A stretch of 64,000 nucleotides of DNA from JAWWOL01 sp033851545 (GCA_033851545.1 JAWWOO010000016.1:83990-147989), one strand, 5' to 3'; numbered from the stretch's first letter, positions 18,377 through 27,610 are shown. The notes: generated by a model not told the origin, from the letters alone. A program made the numbers and translations.

Positions 18377-19246
18377 ATGGAGAGAAAGCTCATCGGCCGC
18401 GGGATCATCGCAGGGGCCTTCGCCGGGCTGCTGGCGTTCGTCTTCGCGCGAATCTTTGCCGAGCCGGTCATCAGTGCTGCCATCCGCTACGGGTCGGGGC
18501 GCGACGCCGCTCAGGCCGTACTGGACAAGGCCGCCGGGCTGCCGACGGCGGCCGACGGCCCGGACATCTTCAGCCGTACGGTCCAGGCGAACATCGGCAT
18601 CGGCGTCGGGATGATCCTGTTCGGCGCTGCCATGGGTGCGCTGTTCGCCGTCGTCTACACCATCTGCCTCGGTCGCGTCGGCAACCTCAGGCCTCGGGTG
18701 CTGGCCATGCTCGTCGCCGGTGCCGGCTTCCTCGGCATCTACCTCGTCCCGTTCCTGAAGTACCCCGCCAACCCGCCGTCGATCGGCCACGCCGAGACGA
18801 TCGGGGCCAGGGGCGGGCTCTACCTGGGGATGGTGCTGGCATCGGTGGTCTTCCTGGTGCTGGCGACGATGGCGGGACAGCGGCTGCAACCGCGCTTCGG
18901 CAACTGGAACGCGAGCCTGCTCGCCGGGGCCGGCTTCGTCGTGGCCATCGGCATTGTCATGGCCGTACTGCCACAGCTCGGACACCTGGCGGCCAACCAG
19001 GCGCACTACGGCCTGCACGCGACGGAGACACCGCTGCCCCTCACCGATGCCACGGGCACCATCGTCTTCCCCGGCTTTCCCGCGGACACCCTGGCGGCCT
19101 TCCGGCTCTATTCGGTGGCGGCCCAGCTGCTGCTGTGGTCGGCGCTGGGGCTGGTCTTCGGCCCGATGGCCGAGCGGGTGCTGGCACCGGCGCTCGCGTC
19201 GGCCAAGGAACGTCGCCGGGTCAGTGCCAGCGGCCAGCTTGCGTGA
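18377..19246 (+). CDS. cbtA: Cobalt transporter subunit CbtA
   Basis: A 289-residue integral membrane protein with about six hydrophobic segments, matching the CbtA family (start MERKLIGRGIIAGAFAGLLAFVFARIFAEPVI). The conserved GHAETIGARGGLYLG and NQAHYGLHATETPLPLTD regions carry candidate metal-binding residues. Read from the same transcript as cbtB, it should form the channel or carrier for cobalt needed in cobalamin synthesis. Confidence 0.93.
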   Translation: MERKLIGRGIIAGAFAGLLAFVFARIFAEPVISAAIRYGSGRDAAQAVLDKAAGLPTAADGPDIFSRTVQANIGIGVGMILFGAAMGALFAVVYTICLGRVGNLRPRVLAMLVAGAGFLGIYLVPFLKYPANPPSIGHAETIGARGGLYLGMVLASVVFLVLATMAGQRLQPRFGNWNASLLAGAGFVVAIGIVMAVLPQLGHLAANQAHYGLHATETPLPLTDATGTIVFPGFPADTLAAFRLYSVAAQLLLWSALGLVFGPMAERVLAPALASAKERRRVSASGQLA

Positions 19247-19931
19247 GGCGCTGGCGGCACTAGGGCCCTACTTCGAGGTCGACCGCCCGGACGGTTCCTG
19301 GCAGCCGCTGCACGTCCTGCTCGACTCGCCCGGCCGGCTGACCGAGCGGGTGCAGGCGGTCAGGACTGCGCTGGGTGGGGACGAGGTGCCCGTCCGCGTC
19401 GCGGCCTCGGTCGCCCAGCTCGGCCTGGTCGCGCGGCTGCTTGCGCCGGTGTTCGGGGCCGCTGTCATCGACGGCCGGCTGCTGGTCCTCGACGACGCGT
19501 CGTGGCGCCCGGTGGTCGGGGGCCCGATGCCGCTCGCCCTGCCCGACGCCGCACTCGGCGGGGTCCCGTACGACAGCCTGGTCGTCGGCATCGGCGAGAG
19601 GGTGCTGTCCGGTCCGGTACGGGCCCTCGTGGACCTCACCGCCGGGTTGTCGGTGTCGCCGAAGGTGTTGTGGGGCAACGTCGCCTCCGCGATCAACGGG
19701 GCCGCCACCATGGTGGCCAGGGCGAGGCCCGACCTCGACGTACGGTCGCAGCTGCTGGCCGGCCGCCTGCTCGACCTGCCGGTGCTGCGGGGGAGCGCGA
19801 CCGGTGTGCCTGGGGTGGACTTCCGCCGGCGCAGCTGCTGCCTGCTCTACCGGCTCGGTCCGGCCGCGCCCAAGGCCGTTTGCGGAGACTGCGTAATCGT
19901 GGGTGTGAACCCCGGCTTTCCTGGGCAGTGA
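19224..19931 (+). CDS. FhuF-like (2Fe-2S) ferric-reductase-type protein
   Basis: A 235-residue protein ending in CC-x13-C-x2-C (SCCLLYRLG.. CGDC), close to the CC-x10-C-x2-C iron-sulfur site of the siderophore reductase FhuF. The rest resembles the FhuF/IucA C-terminal fold (SVSPKVLWGNVASAINGAATMV). The start is uncertain: GTG 19224 overlaps the cbtA end by 23 nt, and TTG 19239 is the alternative. As third gene behind the cobalamin riboswitch it may reduce iron or cobalt chelates; that role is inference. Confidence 0.75.
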   Translation: MPAASLREALAALGPYFEVDRPDGSWQPLHVLLDSPGRLTERVQAVRTALGGDEVPVRVAASVAQLGLVARLLAPVFGAAVIDGRLLVLDDASWRPVVGGPMPLALPDAALGGVPYDSLVVGIGERVLSGPVRALVDLTAGLSVSPKVLWGNVASAINGAATMVARARPDLDVRSQLLAGRLLDLPVLRGSATGVPGVDFRRRSCCLLYRLGPAAPKAVCGDCVIVGVNPGFPGQ

Positions 19932-20104
19932 GGCTTTCGACGCTCGGGTCGCCGGCTTGGTTTGCCGGTGGCTTCGGCGTTGGCGGGCATTCGCGTGGCA
20001 AGGGCGCCACTTGTCCCGGTCGACACGGCCGGTACTGTGTGGCGCCTAGGTGGGCAGCGTCGCCCTCCTCCGGGGGCCAATCACGACTCGTGAGGGGCTG
20101 ACGC

Positions 20105-20674
20105 ATGATTCGACGCACCTTGTCGGCGGCACGGCTGGCAGCGTTGGTTGCGGGGACGTTGGCGATTTCCGTGTGCGGGGCGGCGCCTGGCGTGGCCGCG
20201 ACCACGGCCGGGGCGGTGCCCTCGACCGGCAGACCCGTGCACCTGACGTCGTTCGAGTACCGGCTGCTGCACCTGATGAACCACGATCGCGCCCTGCGCG
20301 GCATGCGCCCGCTGACCATCACGCCGTGCGCAGAGGACTTCGCCCGGCGGTGGGCCCAGTCGATGGCCAGGCGCAACGTCCTGCAGCACAATCCTGGCCT
20401 GTCGGCGATGTGGTCCAGCGCCAACTGCCGTGACGCCTCGATGCTTGCCGAGAACATCGGCCGCTCGCGAGCCAGCGCCGACACGATCTACGCCGCCTAC
20501 CTGCGCTCCCCCCTGCACCGGGCCAACATCTTCAACCCCAAGCTGCGCTTCGTGGGCATCGGTGCGTGGCGGCGCAGCGACGGCGCGGTCTACAACACCA
20601 TCGACTTCAGCAATGGCGGGTCGCCGAAGTACGTCATCGTCAAGCGGCTGGGCCAGGGCCTGCACGCTCCCTGA
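20105..20674 (+). CDS. Secreted CAP-domain (SCP/PR1-like) protein
   Basis: Exported 189-residue protein. After the signal peptide (hydrophobic core about residues 9-32, cleavage near GVA-AT) comes a CAP/SCP domain with LLHLMNHDRALRGMRPL, ARRWAQSMARRNVLQHNP, the signature LAENIGRSRASADTIYAAYLRSPLHRANIF, and FVGIGAWRR. Two Cys residues are placed for a disulfide. Bacterial CAP proteins are extracellular with largely unknown function. It is monocistronic, with an unremarkable 173-bp upstream gap. Confidence 0.9.
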   Translation: MIRRTLSAARLAALVAGTLAISVCGAAPGVAATTAGAVPSTGRPVHLTSFEYRLLHLMNHDRALRGMRPLTITPCAEDFARRWAQSMARRNVLQHNPGLSAMWSSANCRDASMLAENIGRSRASADTIYAAYLRSPLHRANIFNPKLRFVGIGAWRRSDGAVYNTIDFSNGGSPKYVIVKRLGQGLHAP

Positions 20675-20728
20675 CCCGTACCGCCCGTTGGGCATCCAGG
20701 TCGGCCGGCGGCTCCCCCGTAGGCCACC

Positions 20729-21262
20729 ATGGTCGATGTGGCTACGGACAAGAAGCGCGGCACCGAGGTCATCGGCGACATGCTGCGTTCGCTGGCGGTC
20801 GTCGGCGTCATCATCGTGCCGCTGTGGCTGCTGATCCCGCACCACGCGAAGCAGACCGTGACCAGGATCGACTACAGCACGGCGCTGAGCCAGGCCCGCC
20901 GGCTCTCGACCCACCCGGTCCTGGCCCCGGCCGGGCTCCCCTCCGGCTGGACGCCGACGAGCGTGTCGCTGTCGGGCGGCAACGGCACCCCGGTGGTGTT
21001 CCACCTCGGCTTCGTCACGCCGGCCGGGGACTACGCGGGGCTGGAAGAGTCCGACGGACCGCAGGACGGCTATCTGGTCACTCTCCTCGGCAAGACCCCG
21101 CAGAGGCTGAGCGACGTACGGGTCGGGGCGATCGCCTGGCGTTCGTGGCGCGGAACCGACGACCGGGTGGCCCTGGTCCGGCCGTCGGCGCCGCCGACGG
21201 TCGTCGTCATGGGGACGGCTGCGTTGCCGGAGCTGGTCGCGCTCGCCGTGTCTCTCCGCTGA
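20729..21262 (+). CDS. DUF4245 membrane-anchored protein
   Basis: A 177-residue actinobacterial protein with one N-terminal transmembrane helix (LAVVGVIIVPLWLLIP) and an extracytoplasmic domain (WTPTSVSLSGG, then VVFHLGFVTPAGDYAGLEES, WRSWRGTDDRVALVR), which is the DUF4245 pattern. In many actinobacteria the family lies near xseAB and fumarase, as here. The function is unknown. Confidence 0.88.
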   Translation: MVDVATDKKRGTEVIGDMLRSLAVVGVIIVPLWLLIPHHAKQTVTRIDYSTALSQARRLSTHPVLAPAGLPSGWTPTSVSLSGGNGTPVVFHLGFVTPAGDYAGLEESDGPQDGYLVTLLGKTPQRLSDVRVGAIAWRSWRGTDDRVALVRPSAPPTVVVMGTAALPELVALAVSLR

Positions 21263-21277
21263 AAGGCTGCTTTCAGC
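21258..21277 (+). terminator. Hairpin overlapping the DUF4245 stop
   Basis: GCTGAAA (21258-21264) pairs with TTTCAGC (21271-21277) across a 6-nt loop. The stem begins within the stop codon. It is a plausible terminator, although no T tract follows. Confidence 0.45.
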
Positions 21278-21361
21278 TCGTGGCGGGTTGCGCCGTCCGG
21301 CTCACCACGGGGAGGTGAGAGCGCTCCGATACGTCAAGGGTGACCGACGTGAGGAGTGCCG

Positions 21362-21631
21362 ATGACCAGCACTGCTGAGACCGCCCTGAGCCCGCTCGAC
21401 TCCCCGTCGCGGTTTGCCCTCCGCGAGGCGCTGATGGCCGAGCGCCAGGCGTACGAGTTGATGCGTGCGCTCGTCCCCGACCTGGCCCTGCCCAAGCAGG
21501 GCCGCCGTCCGCTGACGGCCCGCCAGCAGACGGCGGTGGACAGCTACGCCGAGGTCAGGGGCCAGCTCGAGGCCCTGCGCAACGCCCGTCGGTCGTCCGG
21601 GTTGAGCCTGCTGGACGATCAGTCGCTCTGA
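21362..21631 (+). CDS. Small hypothetical protein
   Basis: An 89-residue hydrophilic, mostly helical protein (FALREALMAERQAYELMRALVPDLA, then ARQQTAVDSYAEVRGQLEALRNARR) with no recognised family. GAGGAG lies 6 nt before the ATG at 21362, and the codon use matches the neighbours. It converges on xseB with a 13-nt overlap at the 3' ends. I rate it as probably real. Confidence 0.6.
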   Translation: MTSTAETALSPLDSPSRFALREALMAERQAYELMRALVPDLALPKQGRRPLTARQQTAVDSYAEVRGQLEALRNARRSSGLSLLDDQSL

Positions 21632-21840
21632 GCCTGCTCCGCCTGCTGCCGTACGGCGTCGAGCCTGGCGCGAGCGCCGGCCAGCCACTGCTCGCAGACG
21701 GCGGCCAGTGTCTCGCCGCGTTCCCACAGGACCAGCGACTCCTCGAGGCCCACGCCGCCGGCTTCGAGCCGGCGGACCACCTCGACCAGCTCGTCGCGGG
21801 CCTGTTCGTAGCCGAGGGTCTGCTCGGGGTCGGCGCTCAT
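21619..21840 (-). CDS. xseB: Exodeoxyribonuclease VII small subunit
   Basis: A 73-residue three-helix protein with the XseB pattern GYEQARDELVEVVRRLEAGGVGLEESLVLWERGE. With XseA it degrades single-stranded DNA from both ends into oligonucleotides. The ATG at 21840 overlaps the xseA stop by 4 nt (ATGA), so the two subunits are translationally coupled in the usual order xseA-xseB. Confidence 0.95.
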   Translation of the reverse strand: MSADPEQTLGYEQARDELVEVVRRLEAGGVGLEESLVLWERGETLAAVCEQWLAGARARLDAVRQQAEQAQSD

Positions 21841-23048
21841 CGGGCCCCTCCGCTCGTCGTGACCTCGAAACGTCCGCCGGCCACCCGTACGGTGAGCTGC
21901 TGCCCGGGATCGACCGGGGCGCGCACGACGCTGCCGTCGATGGTCTGGACCACGGCGTAGCCGCGCTCGAGCGTCGCAGCGGGGGACAGCGCGACGACGC
22001 GGGCCCTGGTGTGCTGAAGGTCGTTGGCCGCGTGGTCCAGGGCCGCCCCGAACCGACGGCGCGACCGGTCTCTGAGGCCCGAGATCTCGTCGGAGTGTCT
22101 GCGCAGCAGGGCATCCGGGTCGGACATGACCGGCCGGCTGCGCAACGCCGCGAGGCCGGCGGTCTCGCGCTCGATCCGGGCGACGATGGTGCGGCGGGCC
22201 CGGTCGCGCAGGCCGGTGACCCTGGCCAGCTCCTCGGCCACGTCGGGGACGACCCGCTTGCCGGCATCGGTCGGGGTCGAGGCGCGGTAGTCGGCGACCA
22301 GGTCGACCAGTGGGCTGTCCTGCTCGTGCCCGATCGCGCTGACCACGGGCGTGCGGCAGGCGGAGACGGCGCGGCACAATGCCTCGTCGGAGAACGGCAG
22401 CAGATCCTCCACCGAGCCCCCGCCGCGGGTGATCACGATGACGTCGACCTCGGGGTCCCGGTCGAGCCGGCCGAGGGCGTCGATGATCTCGTTGACCGCG
22501 TACGGGCCTTGGACGGCGACGGCCTCGGTGGTGAAGTGCACGGCCGGCCAACGTCGCTTGGCGTTCTCGCAGACGTCGCGCTCGGCGGCACTGCCGCGCC
22601 CGCAGACCAGCCCGACCGAGCGGGGCAGGAAGGGCAGTGGCAGCTTGCGGTCGGCGGCGAAAAGTCCTTCTGCGCCAAGGAGAGTCTTGAGCCGCTCGAT
22701 CCTGGCCAGCAGCTCACCGACGCCGATGGGCCGGATCTCGTACGCGGTCAGCGAGAGCTGCCCCCGGCGGAGGTAGAACTCCGGCTTCGCCCAGACCGCC
22801 ACCCTGGCGCCGTGGTCCAGCGGCGGCTGGACCGACTCGACGACGCCACGCGGGCAGGTCACCTGCAGCGAGACGTCGGCGATCGGGTCGCGCAGGGTGA
22901 GGAAGCAGGTGTTGGTGCCGGGCCGCTTGCTGATCTCGGTGAGCTGGCCCTCGACCCAGACCCGGCCGAGCCTGGCCACCCAGGCGCCGATCGCGTTGGC
23001 GACCGTACGGACCGGGATCGGGTTCTCAGCGGTCGACTCGAGGGGCAC
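21837..23048 (-). CDS. xseA: Exodeoxyribonuclease VII large subunit
   Basis: Catalytic subunit of Exo VII, 403 residues: an N-terminal OB fold (VRTVANAIGAWVARLGRVWVEGQLTEIS) and the catalytic domain with VIVITRGGGSVEDLLPFSDEALCRAV and SAIGHEQDSPLVDLVADYRASTPTDA. The C-terminal helical part is short compared with proteobacterial enzymes, which is normal for actinobacteria. The start is GTG at 23048, as in the usual N-terminus preceding the PIPVR motif. Confidence 0.96.
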   Translation of the reverse strand: MPLESTAENPIPVRTVANAIGAWVARLGRVWVEGQLTEISKRPGTNTCFLTLRDPIADVSLQVTCPRGVVESVQPPLDHGARVAVWAKPEFYLRRGQLSLTAYEIRPIGVGELLARIERLKTLLGAEGLFAADRKLPLPFLPRSVGLVCGRGSAAERDVCENAKRRWPAVHFTTEAVAVQGPYAVNEIIDALGRLDRDPEVDVIVITRGGGSVEDLLPFSDEALCRAVSACRTPVVSAIGHEQDSPLVDLVADYRASTPTDAGKRVVPDVAEELARVTGLRDRARRTIVARIERETAGLAALRSRPVMSDPDALLRRHSDEISGLRDRSRRRFGAALDHAANDLQHTRARVVALSPAATLERGYAVVQTIDGSVVRAPVDPGQQLTVRVAGGRFEVTTSGGAR

Positions 23049-23083
23049 CCGGCCAGCCTAGTCATCGGTGGGTCCCGCCGCCG

Positions 23084-24343
23084 TCAGTGCGGGATGGTGC
23101 CCACCCACTGGAAGTGGGCGGGGTCGGGGCGCAGGAACCGGCCGCCCCAGGCGAAGCCGTGCGCCGCCATGATCGAGACCAGTCGTGGGTCCTGGTGCGG
23201 CGAGCCACCGAGCGGGTTGTTCACGACGTTGATGTCGATGGCGAGTCCCCAGCTGTGGCTGGACAGGACGCCGCCGCTGATGGCCCGGGTGACCCGAGGG
23301 CTCCAGCAACCGCCTTCGTACTGGAAGTCTGCGGTGTTGATCATGCTGCCCAGTCCACGGGCGGTGACCTCCGCCATGGCGGCGGCGAGCGGAGCCATGA
23401 TCGCCCGGTTGCAGGTGACCGGACCCAGCTGGACCACCTGCTTGCTCTGCAGGTGAGTCTGGACCCAGCCCGGGTCCTGGATGATCCCGCTGGTCGAGGC
23501 GGCGGCCGGGCGGAAGGCGAACTCGCCGAACTGGACCTTGGTCTGCAACTGGGTCAGCACGGTGTCCGCCGAACTCAGGTAGCCGTTGGCGGTGCGGGAC
23601 CGCACGCGTACGGCCAGTCCCGGCAGAGCTGCGTGCGCGGCGGCCGTGACTGTTGCGGCGGTCAGGGAACCGCCGACGAGCAGGTAGTCCGGGTCGTTGC
23701 CCGCAGCTGCGTGCAGGATGCTCGGGCTGGTCGCCATCTCGTGACCGCCGATCTGGTGGGCCTCCACCACCGCCGTCACCCGTACCGACTTGCCGTTGGC
23801 CAGGGCAATGGTCGACCCGGTACGGGCACCGCGCAGGCGCGCCTCCTCGGTGGCCAGCACCACGCCTGCCGCCATCTCGGCGGCGAGGGCAGGGACACCG
23901 GCAGCGGCGGCGTACGCGTACGGGTCGGCGAGCATCGTGTCGACGTCGACGTAGGGGTAGCCGGACTTGCCAGAGGCAAACAGCTGCTCCGAGGAGGTCA
24001 CCGCGACGACTGGTGCATGAATGTGGGCGCGGACCGACGCGACCTGCGCGGCCGAGAAGCCGTGGGTCGCGTACACCATGATCTGGCCGAGGAAAAGCTG
24101 AGGGTGCAGCGAGGACCGGTTGGCTTCGTAGGCCGTGCCACCGCTGGTCGCGGCTGGCGCCGGGACGGCGCATCCGGAGCACCCGCTGACGGCGGCGCTG
24201 GTCGGTGCTGCTGAGCTCGTCGCTGCCCCTGCTGCGGGCGAGGCAGGGGAGCCGCCGGTCTGGGCGTACACCAGGATGGCCACCAGCACGACGGTGATCG
24301 CCACCGCTGCGGGCGTCAGGCGGGACATGCGGCGGGCGGGCAC
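23084..24343 (-). CDS. Membrane-anchored M15-type (VanY-like) peptidase
   Basis: A 419-residue extracytoplasmic protein: one N-terminal transmembrane helix (VAITVVLVAILVYAQ), an Ala/Ser-rich linker with a CSGC motif, a middle domain of unknown type (about 75-300), and a C-terminal D-Ala-D-Ala carboxypeptidase-like domain. The zinc ligands H363 and D370 (HSWGLAID) and H410 (DPAHFQW) are all present. It probably trims peptidoglycan peptides. The middle domain may serve a second, regulatory or binding role. It is monocistronic between xseA and the lipid-droplet-type gene. Confidence 0.85.
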   Translation of the reverse strand: MPARRMSRLTPAAVAITVVLVAILVYAQTGGSPASPAAGAATSSAAPTSAAVSGCSGCAVPAPAATSGGTAYEANRSSLHPQLFLGQIMVYATHGFSAAQVASVRAHIHAPVVAVTSSEQLFASGKSGYPYVDVDTMLADPYAYAAAAGVPALAAEMAAGVVLATEEARLRGARTGSTIALANGKSVRVTAVVEAHQIGGHEMATSPSILHAAAGNDPDYLLVGGSLTAATVTAAAHAALPGLAVRVRSRTANGYLSSADTVLTQLQTKVQFGEFAFRPAAASTSGIIQDPGWVQTHLQSKQVVQLGPVTCNRAIMAPLAAAMAEVTARGLGSMINTADFQYEGGCWSPRVTRAISGGVLSSHSWGLAIDINVVNNPLGGSPHQDPRLVSIMAAHGFAWGGRFLRPDPAHFQWVGTIPH

Positions 24344-24415
24344 GAACGCACGCTAGACCCGTTACCTGTGTGCACTGTGAGAACCTCCTCGTGACCGGGC
24401 CGAGGGCCGAACAGC

Positions 24416-25048
24416 TCAGCTGGCCGACTGCTCCTGCTGCAGCTGCGCGATCCGGGTCTCGAGCAGCGACAGCACGCCGTCCCGCCTCCCGTGCGTCCGC
24501 TCGTGGTCGAGCAGCGTCTCCAGCTCGCCGATGCCGAGCTGGCGGGCCTTGGCCCGCATCGCGCCCAGGCTCATCTCGTCGAAGCCCTCGAGGGGAAGCC
24601 CGTCCGGAGACCCGTCCGGCACCACGGTGACGGTGACGGCTGGGGCCACCACCACCAGCGGCGTACGGGGTGCTTCGTCCGCGGTTTCGTCACCCGGGAA
24701 CTCGGTCTCGACCGGGTCGTCGTCGAGCAGGATCAGGTCGAACGGGTCGACCTCTGCCGGCTCGTCCTCGACGATCGGCGGTCCGAGCAACCGTCCGGCG
24801 AGCAGGCCGGTGAGAGTGCCACGCAGCTCGGCGCCGCGGACCAGCAGCGCATCGATCTCCTGCTGCGCCCGTTCCGAGGCGACCAGGGCGACGCCCGCCG
24901 CGCGTACCGGCAGCTTGGCAGCCACCTCGGGCGCCGCGCGGAGACCGGCCGCGCCCAGCGCCACGAGGCCGAGGGTCAGGTCGATCGCGGTGCCGACCAG
25001 GTTGACCGGCTCGGCAGGCGTGCCCGTGGTCTCGTCCGCGTCGCCCAT
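24416..25048 (-). CDS. Lipid-droplet-associated-type conserved protein
   Basis: A 210-residue actinobacterial protein with an N-terminal amphipathic or hydrophobic stretch (VGTAIDLTLGLVALGAAGLRAA and following), an acidic middle (EDEPAEVDPFDLILLDDDPVE) and a C-terminal helical hairpin (MSLGAMRAKARQLGIGELETLLDHERTHGRRDGVL). From memory, mycobacteria have a protein of similar length at this position between xseA and ispH, annotated as conserved or lipid-droplet-associated; the match here is by synteny and topology. The ATG at 25048 follows GGAGG. The function is unproven. Confidence 0.7.
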   Translation of the reverse strand: MGDADETTGTPAEPVNLVGTAIDLTLGLVALGAAGLRAAPEVAAKLPVRAAGVALVASERAQQEIDALLVRGAELRGTLTGLLAGRLLGPPIVEDEPAEVDPFDLILLDDDPVETEFPGDETADEAPRTPLVVVAPAVTVTVVPDGSPDGLPLEGFDEMSLGAMRAKARQLGIGELETLLDHERTHGRRDGVLSLLETRIAQLQQEQSAS

Positions 25049-25102
25049 GGTTGCCTCCACGCTCGGTCGGTCGGTCAAGGTTGCTCGCCGTACCATGACA
25101 GC

Positions 25103-26089
25103 ATGACTCCCAGTGCCCAGACGCGCAGCGGACGGGTGCTGCTGGCCAAGCCCCGTGGCTACTGCGCCGGCGTCGACCGGGCGGTGGAGACGGTCGAAAA
25201 GGCGCTCGAGCTGTACGGCTCGCCGGTCTACGTCCGTAAGCAGATCGTGCACAACCTGCACGTGGTGAACCGCCTCGAGCAGCTCGGTGCGGTCTTCGTC
25301 GACGAGACCGACGAGGTGCCTGAGGGCGCGATCGTGGTGTTCTCGGCGCACGGTGTCGCGCCCGTCGTTCACGAGGAGGCGCGGGCCCGCAACCTGCGCA
25401 CCATCGACGCGACCTGCCCGCTGGTCACCAAGGTGCACGCCGAGGCCCGCCGGTTCGCCTCCGCGGACTTCGACATCCTGCTGATCGGCCACGAGGGGCA
25501 CGAGGAGGTTGTCGGCACGACCGGCGAGGCTCCCGCGAACATCCACCTGGTCGACGGCCCCGCGGGTGCCGCAGGGGTCCAGGTTCGCGACCCGTCGCGC
25601 GTGGTCTGGCTGTCCCAGACGACGCTGTCGGTGGACGAGACCGAGACCACGGTGGCCGCGCTCCAGGACAGGTTCCCGCTGCTGCAGAGCCCGCCGAGCG
25701 ACGACATCTGCTATGCCACCCAGAACCGGCAGGTCGCGGTCAAGCAGATCGCGCCCTCCTGCGACGTGGTCATCGTGGTCGGGTCACAGAACAGCTCCAA
25801 CTCGGTACGGCTGGTCGAGGTCGCCCTCGACGCCGGCGCCTCGGCGGCCTACCTGGTGGACGACGCCTCCGAGATCGAGGAGGCGTGGCTCGTCGGTGCC
25901 GCCACGGTCGGTCTGACCAGCGGTGCCTCGGTGCCCGAGATCCTGGTCGGCGCCGTGCTCGAGTGGCTGGCCGACCGCGGGTTCGCCGACGTCTCCGAGG
26001 TCACCGCAGCCGAGGAGCACCTGCTCTTCGCCCTGCCGCCGGAGCTGCGTCGCGGGCTGCCGCCGGTCGCGTCGCCCTCGCCGGCCTAG
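25103..26089 (+). CDS. ispH: 4-hydroxy-3-methylbut-2-enyl diphosphate reductase
   Basis: Last enzyme of the MEP isoprenoid pathway, a [4Fe-4S] reductase making IPP and DMAPP. All three cluster cysteines are visible: GYCAGV, DATCPLV and DICYATQNRQ. The substrate-binding HGV (FSAHGVAP) and SNSxR (NSSNSVRLVEV) are also present. The 328 residues fit. The ATG at 25103 starts the conserved region; the long open frame upstream is not coding. The prenyltransferase at 11.7 kb uses its products. Confidence 0.96.
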   Translation: MTPSAQTRSGRVLLAKPRGYCAGVDRAVETVEKALELYGSPVYVRKQIVHNLHVVNRLEQLGAVFVDETDEVPEGAIVVFSAHGVAPVVHEEARARNLRTIDATCPLVTKVHAEARRFASADFDILLIGHEGHEEVVGTTGEAPANIHLVDGPAGAAGVQVRDPSRVVWLSQTTLSVDETETTVAALQDRFPLLQSPPSDDICYATQNRQVAVKQIAPSCDVVIVVGSQNSSNSVRLVEVALDAGASAAYLVDDASEIEEAWLVGAATVGLTSGASVPEILVGAVLEWLADRGFADVSEVTAAEEHLLFALPPELRRGLPPVASPSPA

Positions 26090-26111
26090 GCGGCGATCGG
26101 TTGCGGCTCGG

Positions 26112-27413
26112 TCACTGATGGCTGAGCCGGAGCCGCAACTCTTCGGCGGGCAGCGCCGGCGCGTACAGGTAACCCTGGGCCTTGGGACAGCCAAGACTCC
26201 GCAGAATGTCGGCCTGCGCCTCGGTCTCGACGCCGACAGCGGTCACGTCCAGGGCCAGGTGCCGCGCCAGCCGGAGGGTCGACTCGACCATGGTCTGGTT
26301 GCGCCCGCCCGCGCCGAGCCCGGCGACGAAGGCGTGGTGGATCTTCAGGCCGTTGACCGGGAACGTCTGCAGGTAGGTCTGCGAGGACGGGGTGGCCCCG
26401 AAGTCGTCCAAGGTCAGCGACACCCCCAGGTCGCGCAGCCGGTTCAAGGCGCCGGTGGAGTCAGCCGCCCCACCGAGGATCGACTCGCTGACCTCGATCG
26501 TCAGGGCGTCACCAGGGAGTCCGTTGCCCTCCAGAACGGCGCGGATGTCGTCGACGAGGTCGCGGCTGGCCAGGTGGCGGCCGCTGATGTTGATCGACAG
26601 GGCGGGGCGATCCCGGAGCAGCGGATCTTCCCACCACTGCGTGATCTGCCGGCACGAGCGGTCGAGAATTCTGAAGTCGAGGTCGACGATCAGGTTGTCG
26701 CGCTCGGCGATCTCAAGGAAGGCAGCGGGGCTGAGCAGCCCCTGGATGGGATGCCTCCACCGGGCGAGCGCCTCACAGCCGACGGTCACGCCGTCGACCA
26801 TCGACACGATGGGTTGGTAGTACGGGAGCAGCGCGCCGGTCATCATCGCCCGCCGCAGCTCTGAGCTGGGGTCCTCGGAAAGGCGTGGCGTGCCGGCACG
26901 CGCCTGACGCAGGTGCAGCTGGCCCGCGACCAGCTCGGCCAGCTGCTCGAGGCGGTGCCGCTCGTCATCGGTGAGCGTCCGGGGCTTCGTGTCCAGGATG
27001 CACAGACTGCCGACGGGCTGGCCGTCGGCGCTGAAGATCGGCGCGCCGGCGAAGGCTGACATGCCGGTGGCGGCCATGGGGCTGTCGGCAAACCGCGGGT
27101 CCGCCGCCACGTCCGGCACCTCGAAGAAGCCGGCCCGGAAAACGACCCATTCGGAGAGTGACCCGGCGCGGGGTGCTCCCGTGCGCTCGATCCCGATCGT
27201 CGCCTTGAAGAAGAGCTCGTCCTGGTCGACCAGGCTGATGATCGCCACCGGCGCCTGGAGCTGGCCGGCGGTCAACCCGGCGAGCCAGTCGAAGACCGGC
27301 TCGCGCGGGGTGCCCACGACGGCCAGAGCGCGGAGGCTGGTCAACCGCTCGACTTCGTCGGCCCGCAGCGCGTGGCCGGTGGGTTCCGGGAACGCGACCT
27401 GGGTGATGGTCAT
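26112..27413 (-). CDS. GAF-EAL protein, c-di-GMP phosphodiesterase-like
   Basis: A 433-residue cytosolic sensor: a GAF domain (about 25-170; PVAIISLVDQDELFFKATIG and FAGAPIFSADGQPVGSLCILD) and an EAL domain (about 190-430). EAL residues present: Glu of CEALARW, Asn of SINISG, Glu of IEVSES, Asp-Asp of LTLDDFG, Lys of LKIHHAF, Glu of VGVETEAQ and Gln of KAQGYLY. The loop-6 consensus DFGTGYSS is degenerate (DFGATPSS), and KID reads KIH. Activity may be reduced or strictly signal-dependent. It is divergent from a second EAL gene. Confidence 0.9.
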   Translation of the reverse strand: MTITQVAFPEPTGHALRADEVERLTSLRALAVVGTPREPVFDWLAGLTAGQLQAPVAIISLVDQDELFFKATIGIERTGAPRAGSLSEWVVFRAGFFEVPDVAADPRFADSPMAATGMSAFAGAPIFSADGQPVGSLCILDTKPRTLTDDERHRLEQLAELVAGQLHLRQARAGTPRLSEDPSSELRRAMMTGALLPYYQPIVSMVDGVTVGCEALARWRHPIQGLLSPAAFLEIAERDNLIVDLDFRILDRSCRQITQWWEDPLLRDRPALSINISGRHLASRDLVDDIRAVLEGNGLPGDALTIEVSESILGGAADSTGALNRLRDLGVSLTLDDFGATPSSQTYLQTFPVNGLKIHHAFVAGLGAGGRNQTMVESTLRLARHLALDVTAVGVETEAQADILRSLGCPKAQGYLYAPALPAEELRLRLSHQ

Positions 27414-27610
27414 GCGACATTGCCTCCTTGGTCACCGCCCCATCGGCGCCGCCGGCCCGAGACTTCGCCCAACACGGGGGATCTGGCCCGCGGGTCATCC
27501 CGAATGGGCAGGACGGGGGTCCTATGGGACGGTCGCGTTAGTCAAATCTCGGCAGGCCGGTCGGCTCAACGTCTGTGCCTCAAAACGGCCATCACTGTCG
27601 GACAGCTGCG

